Below are positions 1-8,054 of a stretch of 64,000 nt of DNA, piece by piece. Every line of letters begins with the position of its first letter. Positions within the stretch are counted from its first letter, which is position 1. Under the pieces are notes generated by a model. It was given only the letters and a program-made list of their open reading frames with translations, was not told the origin of the DNA and did no database searches. The stretch spans positions 1,798,001 through 1,862,000 of the forward strand of contig NZ_CP086239.1 in the NCBI RefSeq assembly GCF_026650985.1, in the 5' to 3' direction. Source of the DNA: Clostridium estertheticum (lineage in GTDB: Bacteria; Bacillota; Clostridia; Clostridiales; Clostridiaceae). Position numbers and translations under genes: made by a program.

Positions 1-1373
1 CCTTCTATTTTATTATTATATGCCTTAATCATACCGCCTTCTTCACCTGAGAAGGTCCCTACACTTCCACCAGAAATATCAGAACCTTGTAGCGATGATA
101 ACATTGGGTATTTACAATTTCTGAAATAGTTATCTTCTACAAAAGCTGACGCACCTTTTGTAACCCCAACCCCATATTTTGAATTTCCATCAAAATAGTT
201 ATTGTAAATGTGAATTGTCCCAACTCTAATACGTGGTTGTCTTGAATCTGAATGATCAAACCAATTATGATGATAAGTTACATAGAAATTTTCCGTGTCA
301 CTCATACCACAAAGTGAACATTTACCAGAATCATAAAAATGATTGTATGCAACTGTAACATAAGTTGATTTTTTTACATCACAAGAGCCATCCCCCTTTA
401 CTTGATCAGCATCGCTTCCAGCTGCCCCATAAAAAATATCATTATTATGGACCCAAATGTTTTCATTTCCTGTGTCAAGTGAAATTCCATCATCCGGAAA
501 TAACATGACACCCATATTTCTAAGTTCTACATTGTGAGAATCTCTAATAAGAACTCCCCATCCATAAGCAGTAGCATCTTCCCCTACGCCCTCGAATGTA
601 ACATTGTAACACCCTTTTAATTGTAAATATCCAGTACTATTAAGTCCAGTAATATCAGCAGCTTTAATTTCACCTGCCATACGAATAATAAGTGGTCGTT
701 TATCATAACCCTTTTGACGTTTTGCTAAAATATCAGTAATGCCTGTACACAGTGTTTCAGTTCCCTTAATATTTGTTATAACATTTGCTGTTACTTTATT
801 TACATTACTTGATGTAATATACACAATTTGAGCATTACTTGCTACTGTACCATCATCTTTATATCCACCTGAGCCTGTACCCATCGGTGATCCAGAAGCA
901 AAAGCAAAACCTTCTCTTGTATTTGCTTTTACTTTAATAGTTTTTGTAATTACTTGTTCTAAGCTAGCTTCTTTATTATTTATAGTAGGCACTATTTTCA
1001 TCACATAATCGCCTTGTGAAAGACCTAATACATCTGCTCTAAAATATGATGAATATTTTCTAATTAATTGATTATCTAATTGTTTATATTCAGAATCTGA
1101 AGCACTTGCTAATTTACAATAAACATTGTACCCAGTTGCTCCTTTAGCCTCAGCCCATTCAACATTTGCCGACTCCAACCACCCATTACTTTCTAATATT
1201 GATACTGTATTTCCCACACTTTGTGCGTTTTCTAATGATACAGAACTTAAATTATAGGTTGAAGCGCTGGCACTTAAACACGTTGTCATCACCATAGATG
1301 ATGCTAATACAGCTAACATTAGTTGTTTTGAAATTTTTTTAACTTGATCACTTGTTAATGGTTTTTTTACCAT
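1..1373 (-). CDS. Secreted pectate lyase, PL1 family (3' end outside window)
   Basis: About 457 codons are visible before the gene leaves the window. The N-terminus has a basic stretch and a hydrophobic segment ending near ASAS (residues about 15-38), a signal peptide, so the enzyme should be exported. Residues about 40-150 look like a fibronectin-III-type domain (VEWAEAKGATGYNVY). From about 170 on a right-handed beta-helix follows, with PL1 hallmarks: DQVKGDGSCD near 323, TYHHNWFDHSDSRQPRIR near 366-383, which contains the RxPxxR catalytic-arginine motif, then repeated IYNNYF / VEDNYFRN turns. The family cleaves polygalacturonate by calcium-dependent beta-elimination. The ATG start is preceded by AGAGGGGGT. 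It fits the RG-I/pectin genes at the other end of the window. Confidence 0.93.
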   Translation of the reverse strand, partial: MVKKPLTSDQVKKISKQLMLAVLASSMVMTTCLSASASTYNLSSVSLENAQSVGNTVSILESNGWLESANVEWAEAKGATGYNVYCKLASASDSEYKQLDNQLIRKYSSYFRADVLGLSQGDYVMKIVPTINNKEASLEQVITKTIKVKANTREGFAFASGSPMGTGSGGYKDDGTVASNAQIVYITSSNVNKVTANVITNIKGTETLCTGITDILAKRQKGYDKRPLIIRMAGEIKAADITGLNSTGYLQLKGCYNVTFEGVGEDATAYGWGVLIRDSHNVELRNMGVMLFPDDGISLDTGNENIWVHNNDIFYGAAGSDADQVKGDGSCDVKKSTYVTVAYNHFYDSGKCSLCGMSDTENFYVTYHHNWFDHSDSRQPRIRVGTIHIYNNYFDGNSKYGVGVTKGASAFVEDNYFRNCKYPMLSSLQGSDISGGSVGTFSGEEGGMIKAYNNKIE

Positions 1374-1398
1374 TTGATTACCCCCTCTTATTAGTTTG

Positions 1399-1424
1399 TT
1401 CACGTTAACGTGAAAGCGTTTACT
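1399..1424 (-). promoter_or_regulatory. Palindromic operator overlapping a cre-like site, pectate lyase leader
   Basis: TTCACGTTAACGTGAA at 1399-1414 is a perfect 16-bp palindrome, the shape expected of a LacI-family operator. The overlapping 14-mer at 1411-1424 (TGAAAGCGTTTACT) matches 13 of 14 positions of the CcpA cre consensus TGWAANCGNTNWCA. Both lie downstream of the predicted start of transcription and just above the ribosome binding site, so bound protein would act as a roadblock. Substrate-specific repression plus catabolite repression is an inference. Confidence 0.55.
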
Positions 1425-1475
1425 TTGTTTGATTTAAAAATATACATTTGATCACAATATATATTCATATTCAAT

Positions 1476-1504
1476 ATATTACACATTAAGTAAATAATTG
1501 TCAA
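1476..1504 (-). promoter_or_regulatory. Sigma-A-type promoter of the pectate lyase gene
   Basis: Read on the minus strand: TTGACA (1504-1499), a 17-nt spacer, then TAATAT (1481-1476, four of six matches to TATAAT). Transcription would start near 1469 and give a leader of about 95 nt, which contains the palindrome and cre-like site described separately. Confidence 0.6.
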
Positions 1505-1713
1505 TCTTTAAATTCTACATCTTCCTACTTTTACGTTAATTAAAATATTATTAACCTTAATAATCAATCTTCTAAATTTTTTACTGTTTTCCCCCCTTAA
1601 ATTTAACTTCCCTAACGTATTTATAAATAAGAATAAATTTCTGTTTTAGTGCAATCATTATTAATCTATTAGTTGATAAAAAGTTATTATAAGTTATGAA
1701 GGGAATGATGTTA

Positions 1714-1860
1714 ATGAGTAATATCATGCTTACTATAGAAAATTTAAGAGAAGAATTAGAAAACCTTATCGTATTAAAAGGCTTAAGTCATACATCTGTA
1801 TTAAAATTAAGCCAAATATTAGATAATTATATACTAGAATATTATACAAATGAATATTAA
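1714..1860 (+). CDS. Spo0E-family aspartyl-phosphate phosphatase (small, 48 aa)
   Basis: A 48-residue protein that reads MSNIMLTIENLREELENL near its start, then LSQILDNYILEYY near its end. The SQxLD motif followed by a Tyr-rich tail in a two-helix protein is the signature of Spo0E-like phosphatases, which dephosphorylate Spo0A-P and delay sporulation. Four in-frame ATGs lie close together (1696, 1705, 1708, 1714). AAGGGA at 1699-1704 is 9 nt from the ATG at 1714, which is therefore chosen. It stands alone, 150 bp upstream of a GerMN lipoprotein gene on the same strand. Confidence 0.8.
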   Translation: MSNIMLTIENLREELENLIVLKGLSHTSVLKLSQILDNYILEYYTNEY

Positions 1861-2009
1861 AAATAATCACTGTAACAGCCCTCCTCCACAATTAAAACTA
1901 TATTTTATTATTTAGCAAATAAGGGTATTATAATAGCTGATAATAATGGGTACAATATTAGTGTGAATTTGAATTTATATAAAGAAGGAAACAGGGGGCA
2001 TGTGCTGAT

Positions 2010-3095
2010 ATGAGAAAAAGCATTCGCATTTTATTAGTTATTGTTGCATTTGTTTTACTAACTGGTTGTTACAAAGGATCAACAGTTAAAAGTACTATTT
2101 CAAATAACACAAGTATTACAACGCCTAAAGCTTGCAATTCAAAGTTAACTTCCCGAGCAGCTAATATAGGTGACTACTACCCTTTTGAAAAAGGCATAAA
2201 GTATATGTACACTGGTGCTGGCAATGAATATAACACTTATTCTGTCTATGTGGACTATTTAATAGGAAACCGAGAACAGATTATAGTTAACAATGGTGGT
2301 ACAGAGGCAATAAAAGTACTCGAAAATAAAGATGGAGAATTAAGACTTATCTCTTCCAAAAATGAGATTTATTATAGAGAAAATTTCACTTACCAAATTA
2401 ATAATAACCCTGAAATTTTACTAAAGCAGCCACTTATCAAAGGGACTTCTTGGGCATTGAAAGATGGTAGTAAACGGACTATAACCAATGTTAAAGTTGC
2501 TATAAAAACTCCATTAGCTAGTTATGAATGTTTAGAGGTTACAACTGTGAGAAAAGAAAACACGACCAAAGATTATTATGCAGCTAATATTGGATTAGTT
2601 AAGACAATGTACGCAAATAATGGTAAAGTAACTTCTTCATTAAGTAAGATAGAGAAAAAGGTACCTCTAGTTCAAACAGTTAAATTCTATTATCCAAATG
2701 GAGAGAACAGTATGAATTATGTTACAGATAAAAAACTTTCCTTTAACACAAATGATATAACCAAAAAAATATTTGAGAACTATTTAAGAGAAGTTCCAAA
2801 TAATAATGTAGGAAAATTAATTAGTGATAACACAAAAATTAAAAGTCTTTATTTAAACAAAGATAATATGGTATATCTTGACTTTTCAAAAGAATTCACA
2901 CAGGAAATGAATGCCTACAGTGCTTATGAAAATCAGATACTTCAATGTATTACTAATACATTTGCTGATTATTATATGGTGAAAAAAGTTTATATAACCG
3001 TGGAGGGTAAACCTTATAGTTCAGGTCATATTTCAATGAAAAAAGGTGAAGCGTTTATTGTAGATTACAAGAACACAATATTACTTACGCAATGA
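2010..3095 (+). CDS. GerMN-domain lipoprotein
   Basis: A 361-residue lipoprotein. The N-terminus is a short hydrophobic segment ending in a lipobox (LLTGC, Cys about residue 20), so it should be anchored on the outer face of the membrane. Residues about 55-215 form a beta-rich region I do not recognise. Residues about 220-350 match the GerMN domain: KFYYPNGENS, then YLDFSKEF, then a helix, a VYITVEG strand and the final GEAFIVDY. GerMN domains occur in the germination/sporulation protein GerM and in lipoproteins of unknown role. The ATG at 2010 follows AGGGGG. A hairpin lies just downstream. Confidence 0.8.
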   Translation: MRKSIRILLVIVAFVLLTGCYKGSTVKSTISNNTSITTPKACNSKLTSRAANIGDYYPFEKGIKYMYTGAGNEYNTYSVYVDYLIGNREQIIVNNGGTEAIKVLENKDGELRLISSKNEIYYRENFTYQINNNPEILLKQPLIKGTSWALKDGSKRTITNVKVAIKTPLASYECLEVTTVRKENTTKDYYAANIGLVKTMYANNGKVTSSLSKIEKKVPLVQTVKFYYPNGENSMNYVTDKKLSFNTNDITKKIFENYLREVPNNNVGKLISDNTKIKSLYLNKDNMVYLDFSKEFTQEMNAYSAYENQILQCITNTFADYYMVKKVYITVEGKPYSSGHISMKKGEAFIVDYKNTILLTQ

Positions 3096-3101
3096 AAAAC
3101 T

Positions 3102-3124
3102 AACCCTATATCTGATATGGGGTT
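3102..3124. terminator. Bidirectional hairpin between convergent genes
   Basis: Two 11-nt arms (starting AACCC and ending GGGTT) pair with one mismatch around a one-base loop region. The minus strand continues with a short T-run, so it mainly serves the gene ending at 3163; on the plus strand the following T-run is weak. Confidence 0.5.
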
Positions 3125-3162
3125 ACTTTAGGAAATATATTTAAATATGTATAACTATTTTT

Positions 3163-4128
3163 CTATAAACATTTTCCAGGATCAATCTTTATTAAATTCC
3201 AATTCCCCTTTTCATCCTTTTTATATTGTGATATCTCTATATCAGTATCATTAGTTAATTGAAAAAATATAAACTTATAATCATTACCATCTGTACCTTT
3301 GAAATATATATTTTTTACATATCCTTCTTGTTTTGTTGGATACCTTTCCTTTACAAGTTTACACCAATCTCCATATTTAATATCCACTACAGATTCAGCA
3401 TTATGAGTCCAACCATGATAAGGTGCACATAAAAAATCCTCTCCAAAAAGTTGAACATCGGAAATTTTATACAAATTACCTTCTTTTAATATTTCAATAA
3501 GAGCATAATAATAAGTAAAATTGGAGATATTATCTTCTGTACCTTTAATAGTTTCAATCTCAGCAAAGTATTTCATTTTATCTAAATTTTTATTTAATTC
3601 AGGAACTTTTTTTAGTTTTATTAGATTTATATGAAGAATATTTTCAAAAGATTTAAGATACTCAGTATAATTTACCTTATCTCTATATTTAGATGATAAA
3701 AAATTATATGCCACTGGATAGGGTATTTGAGCATTGCCAAGTGTTCCGCAGCCTGCTCCCTTCCCTTCTATTGGGTTCGCCGCTTCCCTTAAAACACTGA
3801 AGTAATTAATTATTGTATCCTCTGCAGTTTTAAAAAGGCTACTGGGTAATGTAATTTCATAGGGCTTTTTATCGTAGAACTTATCAAAAAATTTATAACC
3901 ATTAACCCTATCATTAATAGAAGGTAATTTTGATGGTCTAAAATACTTATCTGTATCTTTCCCTTCACTATCACTAAATTGTTCATAAAACCGTCCTCCC
4001 ATTGTTATCTTTATAGGGTTTATATTTTGATTATATACAATGAAAATAATTAATGTTAATAATAAAACTGTTAATAACCCAATAATAATTTGAAAAATAT
4101 TATTCTTATTTAATTTTATAGGGTTCAT
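3163..4128 (-). CDS. Hypothetical membrane-anchored extracytoplasmic protein
   Basis: I do not recognise this 321-residue protein. It has a short basic N-terminus and one strongly hydrophobic segment (residues about 13-32), then a hydrophilic region, so it is probably anchored in the membrane and faces outward. A cysteine-containing GAGCGTLGN stretch (residues about 125-135) and FLCAPYHGW near residue 235 could form a disulfide. The C-terminal half alternates short strands and charged turns (YYALIEILKEGNLYKI), reminiscent of NTF2-like or DUF4829-type folds, but this is weak. ATG at 4128 is preferred to TTG at 4131 because GGTAGG ends 6 nt before it. It is monocistronic. Confidence 0.65.
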   Translation of the reverse strand: MNPIKLNKNNIFQIIIGLLTVLLLTLIIFIVYNQNINPIKITMGGRFYEQFSDSEGKDTDKYFRPSKLPSINDRVNGYKFFDKFYDKKPYEITLPSSLFKTAEDTIINYFSVLREAANPIEGKGAGCGTLGNAQIPYPVAYNFLSSKYRDKVNYTEYLKSFENILHINLIKLKKVPELNKNLDKMKYFAEIETIKGTEDNISNFTYYYALIEILKEGNLYKISDVQLFGEDFLCAPYHGWTHNAESVVDIKYGDWCKLVKERYPTKQEGYVKNIYFKGTDGNDYKFIFFQLTNDTDIEISQYKKDEKGNWNLIKIDPGKCL

Positions 4129-4229
4129 CAATTGCCTACCTTTTTAATATTATTATATTAAATATTATATTAAATAAAATTTTATAATAGACTCCCCTAA
4201 ATAAAACTGTATTAGAAATAGAAAAATGA

Positions 4230-4267
4230 TTGACATTCTTTCTAGTTGTAACTATAATGAGTACAAC
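4230..4267 (+). promoter_or_regulatory. Near-ideal sigma-A promoter with overlapping inverted repeat
   Basis: TTGACA at 4230-4235, exactly 17 nt, then TATAAT at 4253-4258: both hexamers are perfect. An inverted repeat GTTGTA-N11-TACAAC (4245-4267) straddles the -10 box, so a bound dimer would block polymerase. Placed just before an Rrf2-type gene, it is probably that regulator's own operator (inference). Confidence 0.7.
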
Positions 4268-4375
4268 GTTCCTATTTGAAGCCGGAATCCGAACTGGGAA
4301 ATATAACATTGGCAAATATACTTTAATTGTAGATGAGCAAAGAGAAATCAAATTTAGCTAAAAAGGAGTTTGGTT

Positions 4376-4807
4376 ATGAAAATAAGTAGTCGATTCACTG
4401 TAGCAGTCCACATACTATCTCTTCTATCCATTTATCCAAATCCATTGCCAACTTCAGATATGATTGCAGACAGTGTGAATACTAACGCAGTGGTAATTAG
4501 AAGAATACTTGGTATGCTTAAAAGTGCAGGACTTGTTGATATGAAACGTGGAACAGGAGGTTCATATCTTACTAAGCATATTGAAGATATAAATTTATTA
4601 GAAGTATACAAAGCGGTAAACGTAGTGGACACTGGTGGTTTATTTCAAGTTCATCAAAATCCAAACATAAATTGTCCCATAGGTGCAAATATTCAATCTG
4701 TTATTGAAGTAACATTGTTTGATGCACAAGACTCAATGGAAAATGTTCTAAAAAATGTTACAATGCTTGATGTTGTTTCGGATTTCAATGACAAGATTAA
4801 TAAATAA
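4376..4807 (+). CDS. Rrf2-family transcriptional regulator, YwnA-like
   Basis: A 143-residue Rrf2 protein. It opens with the family's KISSRFTVAVHIL helix, then the winged helix-turn-helix (TSDMIADSVNTNAVVIRRILGML, residues about 27-50) and the wing GLVDMKRGTGGSYL. The C-terminal half holds a single cysteine (INCPIG) rather than the three-Cys cluster of IscR/NsrR, so it should not carry an iron-sulfur cluster and resembles the YwnA/CymR branch. ATG 4376 is 7 nt after AAGGAG; the TTG at 4370 lies too close. About 110 nt separates the promoter from the start. Its target genes are unknown; autoregulation is likely. Confidence 0.88.
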   Translation: MKISSRFTVAVHILSLLSIYPNPLPTSDMIADSVNTNAVVIRRILGMLKSAGLVDMKRGTGGSYLTKHIEDINLLEVYKAVNVVDTGGLFQVHQNPNINCPIGANIQSVIEVTLFDAQDSMENVLKNVTMLDVVSDFNDKINK

Positions 4808-4809
4808 TG

Positions 4810-4839
4810 AAAAAGGAAACTTACAAAAGCTTCCTTTTT
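4810..4839. terminator. Bidirectional rho-independent terminator
   Basis: AAAAAGGAAACTT, a 4-nt loop, then AAGCTTCCTTTTT pair with one mismatch. T-runs follow on both strands, so it can end both the Rrf2 gene and the convergent gene whose stop is at 4898. Confidence 0.75.
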
Positions 4840-4897
4840 ATATAAAAATGTATATACTTCTAATATCTATCATTTAAGCAAACATAATTGTTAAGTA

Positions 4898-5983
4898 TTA
4901 TTTTATTAATCCTTCCGCTACATTTGTTATAAAATCTTGGACATTTGTAACCAACGTTTTAACTTCTAATGTTCCTCTGTCAGATAATTTGTTAACAGAA
5001 AACTCTTGTATATCAATAGAATATATATATACTGGTCTAACAACCCCATCTTTTACAGTGTATGATGGAGTCATATTTCCTGCAGCTATCGTGTGGAGTA
5101 CTGATGATAAACATATGAGCATAGTTGCATTTCTAGTATGTTTTCTCATAGCATCTTGAGACTCATACACATTATCATAAACATCTGGCAATGTATACCT
5201 ATCTCTTATACTACTGGCAAGTACTACAGGAACATCATTTTCCTGGCAAGCTTTTAATATACCATCTTTAACTAACCCTGAATTTATCAATAGTTTGAGC
5301 GAACCTATTCTTCTAGCTTCATTTATAGTTGCAATATAGTTATAATGAGCAGTTTCGCGTGACTCAAAGGTTTCCTGACCTGAAACTGTTTTGAACATTG
5401 CCTTTTCTAAATCATAGGTAGCAAAGTTATTTCCAGATAAAACAGCTTGAGCATATCCATTTTCAACAATTGAAGTAAAAGCAGCTCTTGCTTCATAATC
5501 TAATGCAATTGAAGGTCCTAGGACCCAAACTATTTTTCCCGCGTGGTCCTTTTCATATTGCATAATCTTATATAATTCATCGTAATCTTTAGAAAAGGCT
5601 GTTTCTCTTGATCTCCCAGTTCTAAATGCAAAGGTATCAACCTCTCCCTTCTGAGTAACGAAACCATTAGTATACATATATATACCTTCACTTCCATCTT
5701 CAGATCTTCCTACGACAACATTATCTCCAATTTTTAAATTTCTAAATTCTACAATTTCTATGCCACCACTTGGAGTAACAATTGCAACGCTATCCATACG
5801 GCTTTCACTCGCGAGTATCCAATTACCTTTTATTTTAAAATACTCAGGATATATTGATAATGCATGATACCCACTATGGGCAACCCCTTTTTTAATTACT
5901 TTTTCGATTTTGCAGTTCGGAGATTTAATAAAAAATTCATGTCCGAAATCTGGTGGTGTAAACTTTGGTAACTCAAAAGTCAT
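4898..5983 (-). CDS. LOR/SDH-type (TIGR00300-like) protein, divergent paralog
   Basis: A 361-residue protein, clearly a paralog of the gene just upstream (6030-7103). The C-terminal two thirds resemble the conserved region of LOR/SDH bifunctional proteins and archaeal-type ornithine cyclodeaminases: VWVLGPSIALDYEARAAF, NEARRIGSL, then LSSVLHTIAAGNM. Compared with its neighbour, two family motifs have drifted: the AGNAMATHD-type motif reads SGNNFATYD, and AGSIRDDGPLP reads ASSIRDRYTLP. This suggests altered substrate use or loss of catalysis, not yet decay, because the frame is intact. ATG follows AGGGGGAGA. It is 46 bp from the upstream paralog and probably cotranscribed. Substrate unknown. 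Confidence 0.7.
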   Translation of the reverse strand: MTFELPKFTPPDFGHEFFIKSPNCKIEKVIKKGVAHSGYHALSIYPEYFKIKGNWILASESRMDSVAIVTPSGGIEIVEFRNLKIGDNVVVGRSEDGSEGIYMYTNGFVTQKGEVDTFAFRTGRSRETAFSKDYDELYKIMQYEKDHAGKIVWVLGPSIALDYEARAAFTSIVENGYAQAVLSGNNFATYDLEKAMFKTVSGQETFESRETAHYNYIATINEARRIGSLKLLINSGLVKDGILKACQENDVPVVLASSIRDRYTLPDVYDNVYESQDAMRKHTRNATMLICLSSVLHTIAAGNMTPSYTVKDGVVRPVYIYSIDIQEFSVNKLSDRGTLEVKTLVTNVQDFITNVAEGLIK

Positions 5984-6029
5984 TTAAATTCTCCCCCTAA
6001 CTGATATGATAATGTATTTTAGTGCAATA

Positions 6030-7103
6030 TTAACACAAGTTTTTTTGAACTTTAACTACAAAATCTTGAACATTAGTAACTATCGTTTTAATACCTATGT
6101 ATTCTCTGGCAACTGATACTTGATTAACGGCATATTCAGAAATGTCTACGCAGTAAAAATATATTGGTCTTACTTTTCCATCGCAAACTCTATAAGATGA
6201 AGTCAAATTTGCAGTTGCAACTGAATGAAGAACAGTAGCAAGACAAATTATTACTGTTGCTTTATCGGTTTCTTCTTTCATAGCATCAAGTCCACAAGAT
6301 ACATCATGGTAAACCGGTGGAAGTGGCCCATCATCCCTTATAGACCCAGCAAGTACTATAGGTATTTTCTTCTCTATCGCGGTTTTCATAAATCCATCTT
6401 TTATGTTCCCTTCATCAAGTAATGCTTCTATCGAGCCTGCTCGCCTAGCCTCATTTATCAGATCTAAATGATTATAATGACCCATCGGAGCAGATTCTTG
6501 AGTATATATGTTTTGACCAAGGGCTGTCCCTAGTAACCCTCCCTCTAGATCATGAGTTGCCATGGCATTCCCAGCCATAAGAGAATCAACATACCCATTG
6601 GAGCAAAGTACAGATAAAGCAGCTCTAGTATCATAATCAAAAACCACAGCTGGGCCTAGAACCCAAACTATATATCCATTATTTTGTTTTTCATATTCTA
6701 GTAATTCATATAATTCTTTATAATCCCTTGAAAATGAAGATTCAACAGATCTCCCTGTTCCAATACTTTGTAAATTATCAAATCCACTAGTATGCTTATA
6801 TACACCTTCACTTCCATCTTTAACTTTCCCTAAAACAACTTTGTCGTGAGTTTTAAGATTTCTAAATTCCACAATTTCTACGGTGTTGTTATCACGAACA
6901 ACTGCAGTGCATTCTATAGATGTTTGAGTTGGCAGCACCCATTGTCCTTTAATTTTAAAATATTCAGGAAATATAGAAGTTATTAAGAAACCAATAGGTG
7001 CAACTCCATCTTTCTTAACTTCCCCTACTTTAACATCTGGCACGTTTTCAAAAACACTCTGCGAGAAATCTGGCGGTACGAATTTTGGTAATTGAAAACT
7101 CAT
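6030..7103 (-). CDS. LOR/SDH-type (TIGR00300-like) protein, conserved paralog
   Basis: A 357-residue protein. An N-terminal beta-rich part (FPEYFKIKGQWVLP, residues about 45-60) is followed by a Rossmann-like half with VWVLGPAVVFDYDTRAAL, AGNAMATHDLEGGLLG, INEARRAGSIEAL, AGSIRDDGPLPPVYHD and CLATVLHSVATANL. This series matches the C-terminal domain shared by LOR/SDH bifunctional proteins and the ornithine cyclodeaminase-like enzymes of archaea and cyanobacteria (ArgZ/AgrE tail). Those enzymes use NAD in amino-acid breakdown, so an NAD-dependent amino-acid enzyme is the best guess; the substrate cannot be read from sequence. ATG follows AAAGGGGGAA. First gene of a two-gene paralog operon. Confidence 0.75.
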   Translation of the reverse strand: MSFQLPKFVPPDFSQSVFENVPDVKVGEVKKDGVAPIGFLITSIFPEYFKIKGQWVLPTQTSIECTAVVRDNNTVEIVEFRNLKTHDKVVLGKVKDGSEGVYKHTSGFDNLQSIGTGRSVESSFSRDYKELYELLEYEKQNNGYIVWVLGPAVVFDYDTRAALSVLCSNGYVDSLMAGNAMATHDLEGGLLGTALGQNIYTQESAPMGHYNHLDLINEARRAGSIEALLDEGNIKDGFMKTAIEKKIPIVLAGSIRDDGPLPPVYHDVSCGLDAMKEETDKATVIICLATVLHSVATANLTSSYRVCDGKVRPIYFYCVDISEYAVNQVSVAREYIGIKTIVTNVQDFVVKVQKNLC

Positions 7104-7165
7104 ATAAGCTTTCCCCCTTTATTGTAATGTATTTAAAATAATGTATATACTACATTATAAAATAC

Positions 7166-7201
7166 AAGAAAGATACACAATATAATTTGTATATCTTTCT
7201 T
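7166..7201 (-). terminator. Terminator after luxS
   Basis: A 13-bp stem (AAGAAAGATATAC with GTGTATCTTTCTT on the minus strand, one G-U pair) and a 10-nt loop, followed by a short T-rich stretch. It separates luxS from the downstream operon. Confidence 0.6.
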
Positions 7202-7259
7202 ATCTAGATATTCTATTAAATTTTTAGCACTACCTATATACCTAAGTAGCGTTAAGATC

Positions 7260-7727
7260 TTAAGATTTTATTTCTGGATAAGTTACATTTAAAGAAGTTG
7301 CATTAAGAAGAGTATCAAGATATTCTTGTACATCTTTCTTTGCTCCTATTAGATCCATATCTGAATAATTACCACACTGGTCTGGTTGTGCTCCTGGTAT
7401 CTCTCCCTCAAATGCTATTACAAATTTCATCATATCTTTTACTACCTCAAGACCCTTTGTCTTATCTATATTCCTCATGATCATATAGAAACCTGTTCTA
7501 CAACCCATAGGTCCAAAGTAGATAACATCTTTAGCTATATCTTGATTTCTTAAATATGTGGCACCTATATGTTCAATAGTATGACAAGCACCTGTTGACA
7601 TAACTTGTTCTCTATTAGGTTCTTTCATCCTAAGATCATAAGTAATGATATCTCCATCTATCCTTGACTCATAAAAACCTCTTAATAATTTAATATGATT
7701 AACTTGAAAACTTGATATTACTTCCAT
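7260..7727 (-). CDS. luxS: S-ribosylhomocysteine lyase LuxS
   Basis: 155 residues, the normal length for LuxS. The metal-binding motif HTIEH (residues 49-53; HTLEH in most homologs) and the third ligand Cys118 in DQCGNY are present, as is FGPMGCRTGFY with the catalytic cysteine near 75. LuxS splits S-ribosylhomocysteine into homocysteine and DPD, the autoinducer-2 precursor, in the cytoplasm, and so recycles the by-product of SAM-dependent methylation. A strong AGGAGGAG ribosome site precedes ATG. It is not next to methionine or SAM genes here and appears monocistronic, with its own terminator downstream. Confidence 0.97.
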   Translation of the reverse strand: MEVISSFQVNHIKLLRGFYESRIDGDIITYDLRMKEPNREQVMSTGACHTIEHIGATYLRNQDIAKDVIYFGPMGCRTGFYMIMRNIDKTKGLEVVKDMMKFVIAFEGEIPGAQPDQCGNYSDMDLIGAKKDVQEYLDTLLNATSLNVTYPEIKS

Positions 7728-8054
7728 TATTATCTCCTCCTAATTTTCATTATACAATTCAAAGTGATCTATCTCTCTTCAACATGCTATACCTTATTAT
7801 AACATATCAGATATTAAATATTTACCTTAAATAATTTTAATAAGTAAAAATAACTGTTTTACCCTAATAAAATATGTAGCTATACCCAAAGTGCCACCTT
7901 TTCACCACTATTGTTTCAAGTAGCTGGGTTTACCTTTATGATGCTAAATACTAGTTAATTACTGTTAAGTTCATATCAATTACTGTTTAAATTCAATATT
8001 TTCAAAAATGTGGTATAATATTATTTGAAAGCAAAAGGAGTTGTATACCACATT
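7728..8054. promoter_or_regulatory. Divergent intergenic region luxS / HTH regulator
   Basis: Holds the ribosome site and a TATAAT-type -10 of luxS near its left end. On the right, an extended -10 (TGG-TATAAT, 8011-8019) serves the HTH gene, and just upstream there is an imperfect direct repeat, AATTACTGTTAAGTTCA then AATTACTGTTTAAATTCA (7957-7994). In the middle, 7876-7934 is less AT-rich than its surroundings and carries two copies of GTAGCT and an ACCCA...TGGGT pair. I could not assign this part. Confidence 0.4.

Noticed and set aside
4136-4351. Minus-strand 71-codon open frame between two genes
   Set aside because: It runs antisense through the perfect promoter, operator and leader of the Rrf2 gene, has no ribosome site and no recognisable domain.
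7870-7940. Possible GEMM (c-di-GMP-I) riboswitch or T-box before luxS or the HTH gene
   Set aside because: Single blocks look similar (GGTAAACC…GAAA, GGTGGCAC), but the rest of the conserved core (GGACGCAAAGCC, AGCCGGGTT pairing; or T-box AGGGTGGNACCGCG) is absent on both strands.
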